This document shows positions 1 to 10,987 of a stretch of DNA of 64,000 nt, in pieces. The notes beneath the pieces are model-generated. The model was not told the DNA's origin. It ran no database searches and saw only the letters and a list, made by a program, of their open reading frames with translations. The translations under genes were made by a program, and so were the position numbers. The stretch covers positions 277,355 to 341,354 of the forward strand of contig ML769421.1 in the NCBI GenBank assembly GCA_009733575.1, in the 5' to 3' direction. Source of the stretch: Gymnopus androsaceus JB14. Its lineage: Eukaryota > Basidiomycota > Agaricomycetes > Agaricales > Omphalotaceae. Position 1 is the stretch's first letter. The number at the start of each line of letters is the position of its first letter.

Positions 1-141
1 TTATCCACATTAATATCCCCATCCCTATCAAATCGCTCTCTACGCATATAAAACCTTAGGCAGGGAACGCACTTTAGCTTCAGTCGTTCACTGACACATA
101 TTCTACTCCAACAATCTCTCTTCCAACACCAAAACTATACG

Positions 142-1437
142 ATGAGCTCAATATCCTCTCAAGATATCCTCAACGCTACCAGCTCGCGTGCTGCTCAGCG
201 TAAAGCGAGGCTTCTTCAAATCGAGAAGGAGCAAAAGCTGGAGGATGCTGAGGCGTTGAAACTTACGGAAGTGAGCACGCTCAGGATTATTTTCGATTCA
301 TATACTAATTCTTGCTTCTAGGAGCAACGTTCCACGCTGATACAATCATTCAGCTCTGTCAAGGTCGAATTCTGTGACCTAGATGGCCTGCAGTGGAGTG
401 GTTCTGCTCTGCGAAAGCGAGCTATATCTCGTCCGGATTCTGTCTCTTCCAGTCTCTTCCCTATCCCTCTGCATCTGAACGGAAACTCTCCCCGGAACCG
501 TACTCGTGCTCGTGCTCAATCTCTATTCGATCCTGCTTCTCCTTCACCATCGTCTACAGTCTCATCATCATACTTTTCGCTCGATACTCCACTTCCCACT
601 TCCAAATGCGACCGCCGACTAGAGGCATTCGCTGTCCTTAATAATGTGGATTTAACCCCCAGCTTTGACGAGAGAACGGTCCGTGCAATGGTTTCGCCTG
701 TAAAATCTGCTTTCGACTTGCAGAAACCAGCAGCGCCAACTCGGGATCTGGACGCACGACCACCTGCGAAACAGAGACGTCGCTCTCGCTCTCCCTATCA
801 AAGGCATGCTTGAGCGCGAGCGGGATGCTACATTACCGACAAAGTATCAGCCAGCTGTCCGCTCCTTCGCAAACTGCTGATTCTGTAGATGCCCCGGCAA
901 CACCTTCTCCTGCTTACAGTGGCGGGGTGCCTATGGAACGCCAGCCTAGCTCCAGACGAAGGGTTCTCACACGCACGAACGCTCAGACCGATATCACATT
1001 TGGTGTCTCTCCCTCGGTTGTGACGGAGGTTCTGCGTGGGCGAGAGCGCCTGCGAGGATCCCGCGCTGCTCAAAAAGTCGAGGAACCTATCGAGAGTTTT
1101 ACGCTGATCGGCGAAGAAGACGAGATTCTCGAGAGCTGATCTAGTTGGTGGCGGAACTATCAGGTTTGGAGCTCCACCAAGTCGTGGCCGTCGTTTCAAA
1201 GGATTTGCTCCATGCTTTACCACTCCCAGGGCCAAGATCATAGACGAGATTGTGGAAGAGGAGGAGACTATCATGACTCCTACTCCTGGACGGTTCAATG
1301 GTGCAGTAGAATATCCCATTGACTCTGCTTTGGAGACGCCCGTGCAAGCTCGTCGTTCCGATATTGAACCTGTTCCGCTGTTGAAGAGGAAGCGTCAAGC
1401 AAGCGAAGGTCAGACTGAGGCTGAGGAAGAGAGGTAG
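142..1437 (+). CDS. Low-complexity protein, reading frame broken
   Basis: Not recognised. The ATG at 142 opens a lysine/glutamate-rich N-terminus (ILNATSSRAAQRKARLLQIE). A short intron (about 271-321, GTGAGC to CTAG) leads into a Ser/Pro/Arg-rich stretch with a basic run near 770-800 (KQRRRSRSP). The frame then ends at about 813, but protein-like sequence continues in a second frame (about 880-1139, containing RTNAQTDITFGVSPSVV and ending IGEEDEILES) and a third (about 1144-1437, ending with an acidic EGQTEAEEER tail). At least two frame changes are therefore needed to read one protein. No splice sites explain them cleanly, so indels (assembly error or decay) are the likely cause. Composition suggests a nuclear, disordered protein. 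That is inference only. Confidence 0.5.
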
Positions 1438-1974
1438 CACATCTTCGCAGTTGGACTTGATCATTCCGCATCTGTATTTTTCCAATGGACCAGGTTTCAA
1501 CTTGTACGTAGACAGAGACTTGGTTCGTATAGCATCAACTCCATCCGTGTTGTATTTTCGCAGTTGTATACAAAATCTAATATTAAAAAGCCGTAGTACA
1601 GTATAGACTTGAAATGGGTCAGAAGACCATGATTGTTCTGAGATGTAAAACTTGAATGTATTTGACCTGGTGATGACCGTAACTGAATACAAACGAAGCT
1701 GTTTAATTTCGCTTCTGTGGCGTGCCAAAAGATATTAGAAAACGCGTCTGGACGCGACGCGACAATGAACGCGTACTCGATAGAAAAAGGGACCGATAAT
1801 TCTTTCTCTCTCATTGGCTGACGGAATTGGAAATAGTAAGCGCTTAGCGTGACTTTGGCGAGCTGATCGGGTCTAAAAATCACGAATCACGACCCCAGCT
1901 TTGTAACCTGATAGTAACCGGGAGGCTCAAAAGCGCGGGCATCCTGAAGCATCCAGCCTTCAACTTGCACTACC

Positions 1975-3604
1975 ATGTCGTTTTCTCTCCTACGGGCTCC
2001 CATTCGCAGAGCTGCTAGCTGCTGGATCGCTTCCCAGAGCTCAGCTCAGAAATCAGCTCAGAATATCCATCCGTAGATTACTCAGAGGGCCCTGGTTCTA
2101 CTCCGCCTCCAGAAGCACCCAAGAGTCAACACTACATTGTATCTTGGAATCGGTGCCGTTGTAGCAGCCGCAGGCGTCGCATTCTACACCTTTCAGCGAC
2201 TCGGCGAACACTGCGGTAAAATCAGGAGTTCAGGCCGCAAAGGTCAAAGCCAACTTTGTACCGACCAAGGAGGACTACCAAAACGTATGTAAAAGGATGT
2301 GGTATCTCTGCTCACTCTTGGTGACTCCTTCTCTGGTATAGGTCTACAACAAAATTGCAGAACTGCTCGACGAAGCTGGCGATTACGACGGTGAGCTCTG
2401 TCTCACAATTTCCGTTCCCGATCAGGTTTAGGTACTCATATTTTCCGTCTCCGTTCTATTTTAGATGGCTCTTATGCTCCGGTTGTCTTACGTCTTGCCT
2501 GGCATTGCTCTGGTACCTACGATAAAGACAGCAAGACCGGTGGAAGGTACATCTCTCGCATCCTTATCAGTGACATGTCCTTTCTCACCTCCGTCTATTT
2601 ACAGCAACTACGCTACAATGCGTTTTGCCCCGGAGTCTGAGCCATGGCGCCAACGCTGGTTTGAATGTCGCTCGAGAATTGATGGCCAAGATCAAGGAGG
2701 AATTCCCCTGGATTAGTTATGGTGATTTGTGGACTCTTGGAGGCGTTGCTGCTGTGCAGGAAATGGCTGGACCCAAGATTCCATGGCGCCCCGGACGTAT
2801 CGATGGTGTTGCTGCTCAGGCTACTCCCGATGGACGTCTTCCTGATGCTTCACAGGGGTCGGACCACTTGCGAAAGGTATGATTGTGGTTGTTGCTTGAC
2901 AATCTTATTTACTAACCCATTTGGGAAGATCTTTGGTCGCATGGGGTACATTGCCTCTTATTCGTTCCACGGTGCTCCATACTCATAATCCCTCCTATAG
3001 ATTCAATGACCAGGAGATCGTTGCTCTCTCTGGTGCACACGCTGTTGGTCGCTGCCATACTACTCGGTAAGTCTTCTGAAAATCCATTACATACTAATAC
3101 TGATTGGGATTTAGCTCTGGCTTCGAAGGCCCCTGGACATTCTCACCTACCACTGTTACCAACGACTATTTCAAACTTCTTTTCAATGAGAAGTGAGTAT
3201 TACTCGACATAGTCGGATTTTCTGTGCTAACGGGCCTTATTAGATGGGTATGGAAGAAGTGGAATGGTCCCAAGCAATTGGAGGACAAGAGTACTGGAAC
3301 TCTAATGATGCTGCCGTGAGTAGTTGCTTGTCCTAGTCTTTCTGACTATACTGACGCGTACTCCTAGCACGGACTACGTCCTCGTTCAGGACAAATCTTA
3401 CAAAAAGTTTGCCAAGGCATACGCCGATGACAACGACCTCTTCTTCAAGGAGTGAGTGCTGATCTTTGAATACTACCATCCAACTTCTAATATTCTACCC
3501 TCAGCTTCTCTGCAGTCGTTGCTAAATTATTCGAACTCGGTGTCCCTACTGAGCAGTGGGTTACTCCCGAGCCCTGGATCATGAAGAATGTCGACGAAAA
3601 GTAG
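1975..3604 (+). CDS. ccp1: Cytochrome c peroxidase, mitochondrial (frameshifted in this sequence)
   Basis: Haem peroxidase that uses ferrocytochrome c to reduce H2O2 in the mitochondrial intermembrane space. The distal motif [14 protein letters not shown] (from about 2480) carries the Arg, Trp and His. Next come [30 protein letters not shown] and the proximal-His motif [15 protein letters not shown] (about 3015). The C-terminal part includes [12 protein letters not shown] and [16 protein letters not shown], and the stop is at 3602. The N-terminus has a presequence-like [14 protein letters not shown] and a hydrophobic [16 protein letters not shown] anchor. These N-terminal pieces lie in three different frames, and exon 3 has an extra C near 2641 (ESE then HGANAG resumes in another frame). 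The broken reading frame therefore reflects several single-base indels. It is not a manganese or lignin peroxidase: it lacks a secretion signal and follows the CCP pattern throughout. Confidence 0.88.
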
Positions 3605-3846
3605 ACTCGACGTTCTGCGTCTATGGTTTCGGAACTAAATATCTTAGATGATGTGTTCGTAGATGGTCTGCTTCCCGTTTAGAGTAGAGATCAGGTTTCT
3701 TCTAGATTTACAGTTCCGCGTACAGTAGTAAGCTTTATATTTTTGGCCTGCATTGAGTGTTTATTTAATTATTTTGGTATTGACAATCGACGTTTTGGAT
3801 GAAAAGCGAGCAGTGGAAGTGATATACAGGGTACATTGAGTTTCGT

Positions 3847-4435
3847 TCATTCATCCAGATTGATAGCGCTACCGAACTTGGCGTACAGAGCAACCTTTAG
3901 CTGTTTCATCTCAGTCTCGCACTGCTGTGAAGATTCCGACAAGTTTAAAAGTTTCGCGTCGAGATCGGCTCCATCCTTCTCCAATTTTTTCATAGCGCGA
4001 GGTAATGGCAGGTGAAGAAAAGTTTCGCCGACTTTGTATCTGCAGAGGTATTGGTAAAGGTCAAGAAGATAGGAAAGCGGACGCACAGCACAGGTTCATC
4101 CTCATCTGCTAGTTCCAGCTCGGTGGATAGATCGTCCAAGGCTTCCTTCTCTTGCTGCGATCATAACAGAATGAACTCCCGGAATCAATGTAATGCGCGC
4201 ATTTACCTTTGCTTCTTTCATTTTAGCGTCAAAGTTCCTCATACGAGTATTGAGCTTGGAAAACAAGTTGATCTTTTGCTGGTCCTCTATTGAAAGTTGT
4301 TAATACAAGTCGATATGGATAAAGGGAACGAACCCCAGGTGACTTCTGTATCGTCATTTTCGTGATCTGGTTCTATCTGTGGGTTTTTGGTGGGTGAGTG
4401 AGCAGGACAGAATAGAGAACGCGTACCATCCGCAT
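3847..4435 (-). CDS. GIM3: Prefoldin subunit 4
   Basis: Beta-type subunit of the hexameric prefoldin chaperone, which delivers unfolded actin and tubulin to the CCT chaperonin in the cytosol. Read through four short introns, the protein is about 130 residues, the normal size. It starts MRM at 4435, then EVTWEDQQKINLFSKLNTRM (first coiled coil), ALDDLSTELELADEDEPVL, and YKVGETFLHLPLPRAMKKLE (beta-hairpin turn). The second coiled coil ends with the family signature LYAKFGSAINLDE. The start was chosen because MRM is spliced in frame to IEPDHENDDTEVTW and no stop intervenes. It is transcribed towards ccp1 and away from the S1P lyase, leaving about 160 bp as a shared divergent promoter region with the latter. 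Confidence 0.93.
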
Positions 4436-4595
4436 CGTTAAGGCCAGAAAGAGTGACCCTAGATTAGGGTTCAATGCTCGGACCGGCAATCAAGATTGAT
4501 CCCGGAATCAAATTTCACGCGGTACTTACCGGTCCGACGTGTATGCTTTCCCGTTCCGCGCTTTTTCAGCTTATTCACCGCGACCATCGACTTTA

Positions 4596-7294
4596 ATGCC
4601 AACCACTGTCGTCAAGAAATTCTCTGATACTGTTGGCTTGGTCAAACCGATATTCTTACAGCGTTCGCTGTTTGAGAATTTCAAGTCACTACTTTTTATT
4701 TATGTTTTGGTCACACAAAGTATAAAGGCCCAACGTCATGTACGCGCCAGAGGAATTGTTACAACGGGCAAGGAGTTATATACATGGATAGCACAAGTTT
4801 GTTCTTGCCAAAGCCTGCTCAAGAGAACTGTATTCTGACCTTGCTCTGCAGCGAATCATCTTTATGATGCTGCGGCTTCCTTCGGCGCGGGCAAAGGTCA
4901 AGGGGGAAATGGATAAAGCCAGGCTCGACATCGAGCAGTCGCTCTGTCCGCAGGGTGCAGACATCGTCCGATACCTCTCTTTGCCAGCGGAAGGTCAATC
5001 ACCAGAATGGATCATAGCCGAAATGGACAAGATGGACCAACAACAACAGTCTTTGGAGTGGAAACGAGGAAAGGTATCTGGCGCCGTTTACCGTAAGTCC
5101 ACTCTATCCTCCTATTGCGCAGGCCTGAGGGCATCTCTCTAGATGGTGGAGATGATCTGGAAAAGGTCATCGTAACGGCCTATCAGCACTACTGCGTCTC
5201 GAATCCACTTCATCCTTCAGTCTTCCCTGCCGTGCGCAAGATGGAGGCTGAAATCGTTTCCATGTGTTTGCGATTGTACAACAACCCGAATGGTGCTGGT
5301 ACCATGACCTCCGGAGGGACTGAATCAATTATCATGGCCGTCAAAACCTATCGAGACTGGGCTAGAGCGACCAAGGGTATCACTGAACCTGAAATGTACG
5401 TCTCCGCGCTGGAAGTAAGGAAAATTTTGTTCACAGTCCACTTAGTGTTATACCCTCATCTGCGCACGCTGCTTTCGACAAAGGTGCTGCTTATTTGAAA
5501 ATCAAAGTGCATACCATACCGGTACACCCAACGACGCGCAAGGCTGACATCAAAAGAATGAAACGAGCAATGTGAGTTCGCTCTCGTTAGATGCAAACCC
5601 ATAACTAAGCAAGCCGATAGTAATCCCAACACTATCATGGTGCGCATGAAGCCCAACTGCATGTGATATTAAGGTCTAAGTTCTCCTTCAGCTTGTCGGA
5701 TCCACTGTCAACTTTCCGGATGGAAATCAAGACGATATAGTCGCCCTTGGAGCTCTTGCCTCTGCATACAATATTGGCTTGCACGTGGACTGCTGTCTTG
5801 GTAGCTTCATTGTACCCTACCTCGAAAAGGCCGGTTTAGCAGAAGGCTCAAAGGGAAAGTACAAGCTCTATCCGTTTGACTTTAGAGTGAAAGGTGTCAC
5901 TAGCATTAGTTGTGATACGCACAAGGTATGGATTTACCCCTAGTCACTATTCGGGTGCTTACGGTCGGTGAATTCTATCCAGTATGGCTTTGCTCCCAAG
6001 GTAACTTTCCCTCTTGCTGGTTCCTGTCTAAAGGCTTCCATTCTTACGCTCTTTCAGGGTACCTCGGTTATAATGTATAAAGATGCCACGCTTCGAAGAT
6101 TCCAGTACTATGTCTACCCTGATTGGTCAGGTAAAGCACCCTAAAAACAGCTTCTGCGATGATGTGCTGACAGTCGGTCTTCTAGGTGGAGTCTACGCCA
6201 GCCCTAGTTTATCTGGTTCACGGTGAGTCATCGGCGATGTCTTGTCTTTATTGTACTTATTGTTTTGTGTGCTCCACCCTCTTTTTTCACCCCAGTCCTG
6301 GCGCTCTGATCGCTGGAGCATGGGCTGCGATGCAGTACATGGGTGACAAGTAAGCACATGTTTCGATGGAATTAGCTGTCGCCGACACTTTTTGTCAGAG
6401 GCTACCTCGATTCCTGCCGTGAAATTGTAACATGCGCACGAAATATTGCGGATACAATCACCTCCAGCATACCTGAACTCTACGTTCTCGGCTCTCCGCC
6501 AGCCTCCGTCGTCGCTTTCGGCTCGAAACATCCCAAAGTGAATATTTTGGAGGTGGGAGATATGATGTCGAAAAAGGGTTGGCATCTAAATGGGCTCAGT
6601 GGACCTCCTGCGCTGCATATTGCTTGTACGGTTAGTCTCAAAAATTTTTTTTTGTTGGATTGTGGTATAGAAGCTGATTTCTCCCTCCTCCCCCCCTTCT
6701 CCTGGAATCGCGTTGCTCATCCGGTTTCTCGGTTGCTGATGTTGTTGTTCTTGTTATTCTTGTTGTTTGTTTTCGCCCTTGTTCCTTCCATCGGGACCCC
6801 GTCTTTTGACGGTAACAATACGCCATACACCCTTATTTCGTCTGTGATGCTGTGGGGCCCTATTATCTCCTGAATAGAGGCTGACAGTAACGATGGTTGA
6901 TACTTTCATTGCTGATTTGAAAGACGCTATCAAAGAGGCGAAGATCAGTCCAAGTGGGAAGGGTACTATGGTCGCTCTGTACGGTGAGTTATTTCCCCCT
7001 CGAAACATCTTTTTTTTTTGTGCCTGTTCAGGGAATGGATGTCCACATTGGAAAGCTGTTGGAATCATGAACTCAAAATGAATTCAATGGCTTGACGATC
7101 CTCCATCTTGATTTTTCCTTATCGGAAGCTGTTCTTTGATTCTTGTATAAACTCGGCCATGCGTCGGGCTGACTTTCCATCTCGTTGTACTCATCTGGTA
7201 AATGGTTTCAGGTCTGGGGAATTCAAGTCCAGTGGGTCCATCGATGGTCAGCCAGCTGGCGGAGGCATTTTTGGACACGATGTACAAGGCATGA
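4596..7294 (+). CDS. DPL1: Sphingosine-1-phosphate lyase
   Basis: PLP enzyme of the endoplasmic reticulum that cleaves sphingoid base phosphates to a fatty aldehyde and phosphoethanolamine, the exit step of sphingolipid breakdown. An N-terminal membrane segment ([15 protein letters not shown]) is followed by [42 protein letters not shown] and [17 protein letters not shown]. Next are the [10 protein letters not shown] motif and the PLP-lysine region [17 protein letters not shown], which is split by two introns around YGFAPK. The end is [15 protein letters not shown], with the stop at 7292. About ten short introns are inferred, and splicing restores one uninterrupted frame of roughly 540 residues. 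The ATG at 4596 ([15 protein letters not shown]) is the first in frame. The N-terminus is slightly short for the family, so an extra 5' exon is possible. Confidence 0.95.
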
Positions 7295-8164
7295 ATGAAT
7301 TTTTATGAACGTGTATACTGCCGCGATGCGTCGCTAATGTGGCAACTGGGAAGCGTGTTGTAAGTATGTAACTACACACGTATGATTTATCGAACAAAGT
7401 TCTTGATTTATCAGACCAGCTTTCGACTGCATATTGCGATGCATTCGTGGATAACAAGCATGCATATCATCATTATTATTATGACAAGAGATGATGTGAG
7501 CTGCCCATCTCAGCCCTGATTGCTGTTTCGTACCAAGATACGCGACTCGGACAATTACATACCTGTTTTCTAGCGAAAGCTGTATGCACGCGGAATGGAA
7601 GCAGTGGTGTGGTCCCTTCAAAATCCGAGGGAGAGCAAGTCAAAGTCAAATCGGTGAGATACCATCTGTTTAAGCGAGATGATCGAGATCGAGGTAATAA
7701 GTAAGGTGGTACATAGATAAAAGCAGCTAAGAATGTAGCCTAAGGCTACACCTGCAGGTAACTTGCAGCCTCTTACAGCTGGGAGAACTTAAAATGAAGG
7801 ACAAAAGATAATTGAGAGCCTCGCAAACGGTCCCGAAATAGAGCCCTGGACTGTTCTGGCCAAGAGAACAACGGAAACAGATTCGCGTTACGGACTTAAA
7901 TTCCGGAGTCCGTCTTGCCGGGGTTTTTCCGGTCCGTTTTCCGAGGGGACTGCGATTCGGCTCATCTTTCACACAAAAAAAGGAATCTAACTCTTGAACC
8001 CAAACCGTCACCCTTCCTGTGCAGTGTGTTGCCTCCTTCAGGCTTCCCATCCACCAGTGCTCTTTAAGCTTGGAGAACTTCCTTTCCGGAAGTCGTAAGT
8101 AAACCTGACCCCTGTTGAGATCTCTTTGGTATTCACCGTTTCCATTCATTAGCTCCGCTCAAAA
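7295..8164. other. Intergenic, no gene seen
   Basis: The region lies between the lyase stop and the arrestin start. It should hold the lyase 3' UTR and the arrestin promoter. Open frames on the minus strand (7334-7621, 7727-8149) lack any family resemblance or splice-supported extension. Confidence 0.6.
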
Positions 8165-10586
8165 ATGCACATAACCTTCAATGGATCTGCATCATCTGCC
8201 TCGAGGGAGCATCATATAGCTGTTCCTCAAAATGAAGATGAATCATCCGCTCATATTCCCTTTGTCCAATCTGGCCCTTTGTCTCCAGGACTTGCGTCTG
8301 AACACGACATGAGTAAGGATAAGGAGCGTCCAAGACTCGAGATCCTACCAGACAAGGAGTGTATCTTTCTCAAAGGTACTGGTGTAGATGTTGAACCAGC
8401 TCGTCTTTCTGGTCATATCGCGCTCTACCTTTCCGAATCGACTTCTATCAAAGAAATCACCTTGCAGTTCAGGGGCAAGGCGCGTTTACCGGTCCCTACA
8501 CACGAATCGTATGTCGGATAGTCATGGTTAACGTTCTACACATACTCACATCCTTTTCGCCAGCATTCACTTGAACTCTGCCCCTCTTACATATATCGTG
8601 TGCAACCACGAATGGTCTTTCCTTGAAGGAGAGAAACGTCATTCACATACGCTGAAAGCCGGTCGCCACTTTTTCCCTTTCCAGCTCCAACTTGGTGGCT
8701 CGCTCCCGTCTTCCGTCTCAACCAGCGTCTTTGGTGGTGCATCTGTCGCATATAAGCTTCGAGCGCATGTGTCTCGGCCAGGACTCAGTCATAACCTTCA
8801 ATCTCATATTCCTGTCACCATCGTTCGCTCCTTCGCCCCCGAGGCCCTTGAGTACCAACAGACACTCGAGATTGAAAACACATGGCCCGAAAAGCTCATG
8901 TATTCCATTATGATTCCGCATAAAGCATGGGCATGCGGTGATACCCTCACTGCTCTCGTAAAATTCTCTCCACTGCTCAAGGGTGTTGGTGTTTTAAACA
9001 TCAATACATCCATTCACGAGACTACAAAGGTGTACTCCCGCTCGGGCCATCAGGAGCATAGCCGTGTCGTTGCCAGCGTGAAGCACGAGATTGCAGGTGG
9101 AAAGGCCGTCGCAGTTCACGAGCCTGAGCTCCGTTCTCATATCGCCCAAACTCCTGGAGCATCATCGTTACCAGGGACTCCCAGCTTATCCAGCAACCAC
9201 CGTAGCTCAGGGTCCGCAGGTAGTTATTTCGCTTTCTCCCCCTATGGGAACCAATCATCGGAACCGGCATCTTCATCGTTACCTGCATCTGCATCTACGT
9301 CTTCGTCGTCTTCGTCTTCCTCGCAATTAGTGCGGGACCCAATCGACGGCATTGAAATCAGTCAAGATGACGTCGTGACCTATCTAACTCTCCCTCTTCC
9401 GTTCACCGTTTCACCCACTCATGTCCTTGATCCAATCCATATTACTCATCGAATTCGATGGAGCATTCTCATTCTCAATCCAGATGGTCACACTTCAGAA
9501 TTACGATGCTCGCTCCCTCTTCATCTACTCGACTCTCGTCTCTTGGACGAAGCCCGTCTGAATACAGCTGCTACACGGCGGCTGTTAATTGGAGGCCCAA
9601 AAGTTCCTGCCGAAGAAACAGAAGACGACATGGAGCTGCCAAGCTACACCGCTCATGTCCGTGACCGGGTTGCCAACATGTATTTGCCTGAAAGTGCAAC
9701 TATGCGCGTCACTAATCCTTGGGTCCGGGATGGTATCAGTCCAATTAATGACGTTGTTTCTCCTTGGCCCGGATCCCGTTCAGGTCATTCCTCACCTTTA
9801 GAGACTCATGCATTATCCCATCTTCCCCATGCACCTGGATCAGGCGATAGTACACCTCTGGACTGGGTCAACTCCGAGCTTTTGCTTTCCTTGCACACAG
9901 AGGAAGACCAGAATTCTAATGGCCGCTCTTACCATAACCCACCTTCTTCGGAAGCTACACCTGACCGCTCCAATCCCAGCTCCAACCCCACCTCACGGCC
10001 CGGAAGTCGCCCTACTAGCGTACATCCCAGTCGTCGATCTAGTCGTGCATCCAGTCCCGAACGTGGAGGTCAGCTTGACCCACAATCTCTGCACGTTGCT
10101 GGCCCGAATGAAACATATATCCACAGTGGAAACGCATGTCGGAATGTGCAGGGTGTATTCAAAGCCACAATGAAACCTTTCACCTCACTTACCCATCCCA
10201 CCTGGCTCAGTTCTCGCTCTCACAGTCATACCAATCTCACTTCCTTAACCTCTCCTTCTTCCACATCAAATCCGCACTACGATCGCATTCATTCTCCAGG
10301 TCAACCGATGACGCCTGGAGGACGGCCCATTCAGCTTTCGGATTACAACAACAACCATGATATGCTACATCGTGCATTCACGGAAGTGCCAGATTATCAG
10401 GTAGCGTCGAGGGGTTTCATTGGCGGAGTACCTCCCTTGACAAGTATGCGAGGGCTACCGTCGTATGAAGACTCGCAGTTAGGCACGCGTACTCGTAGCG
10501 AAAATGACTTGGCTACCAGCTTTGCGCATGTTTCGCTTTCGTCCCCAGGTCACAGTGTTACAGTTCCCAACACTCCTCAGTTATAA
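8165..10586 (+). CDS. Arrestin-like endocytic adaptor (ART/CreD type)
   Basis: Adaptor of the alpha-arrestin family, which links membrane transporters to a Rsp5/Nedd4 ubiquitin ligase. Exon 1 starts at 8165 and ends at HES (about 8509). One intron of about 56 nt joins it to IHLNSAPLTYIVCNHEWSF. The arrestin N domain includes ITLQFRGKARLPVP, LKAGRHFFPFQLQL and VFGGASVAYKLRA. The C domain begins near LMYSIMIPHKAWACGDTL and runs to THRIRWSILILNPDGHTSEL. The rest is Ser/Pro-rich and disordered. Two LPSY motifs (ELPSYTAH near 9640 and GLPSYEDS near 10455) are PY-type candidate sites for WW domains. Total length is about 790 residues and the frame is clean. Confidence 0.9.
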
Positions 10587-10987
10587 TATCATCTAGACTT
10601 TATGTTTCTCCGTTTCGTTGCATGCTTGCTGTCTTTGTAGTACTATACTTGATCTTTTCTGTTTCCATCACCACTCAATAGACTTCTCTCTGCTGTCACC
10701 TCGCACTCATATATAGCGTAGCACATTATATTTTTCTGGGCTTTAGACAATCTTTTTTATCTGGTTTATAGAGTATTCTGACACCCTACTCAGAATTAAC
10801 ATTTGGCACTTGCATCAATAATCGCACCAATAGCATTTCGAAACATTACAATGAACAGTACATCCTCTATAGAATACAAGGCGCGAACTAGAAATACGAT
10901 CCAAAATTCCTGAGATACAGTAACAGAACCTGCGGGATACAAAGTCCATATGTCCATTCAGAGATACATAACCAAAACACTGCAGTA
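10587..10987. other. Convergent 3' flanks
   Basis: An AT-rich gap between two genes that converge (arrestin plus, muskelin minus). It presumably holds both 3' UTRs. No other gene seen. Confidence 0.6.

Noticed and set aside
1141..1728. Long minus-strand ORF overlapping the first gene
   Set aside because: It is antisense to a Ser/Arg-rich coding stretch and has no domain or splice support.
1975..3604. Secreted lignin-type class II peroxidase
   Set aside because: No secretion signal; the motifs and [16 protein letters not shown] segments are those of mitochondrial cytochrome c peroxidase.
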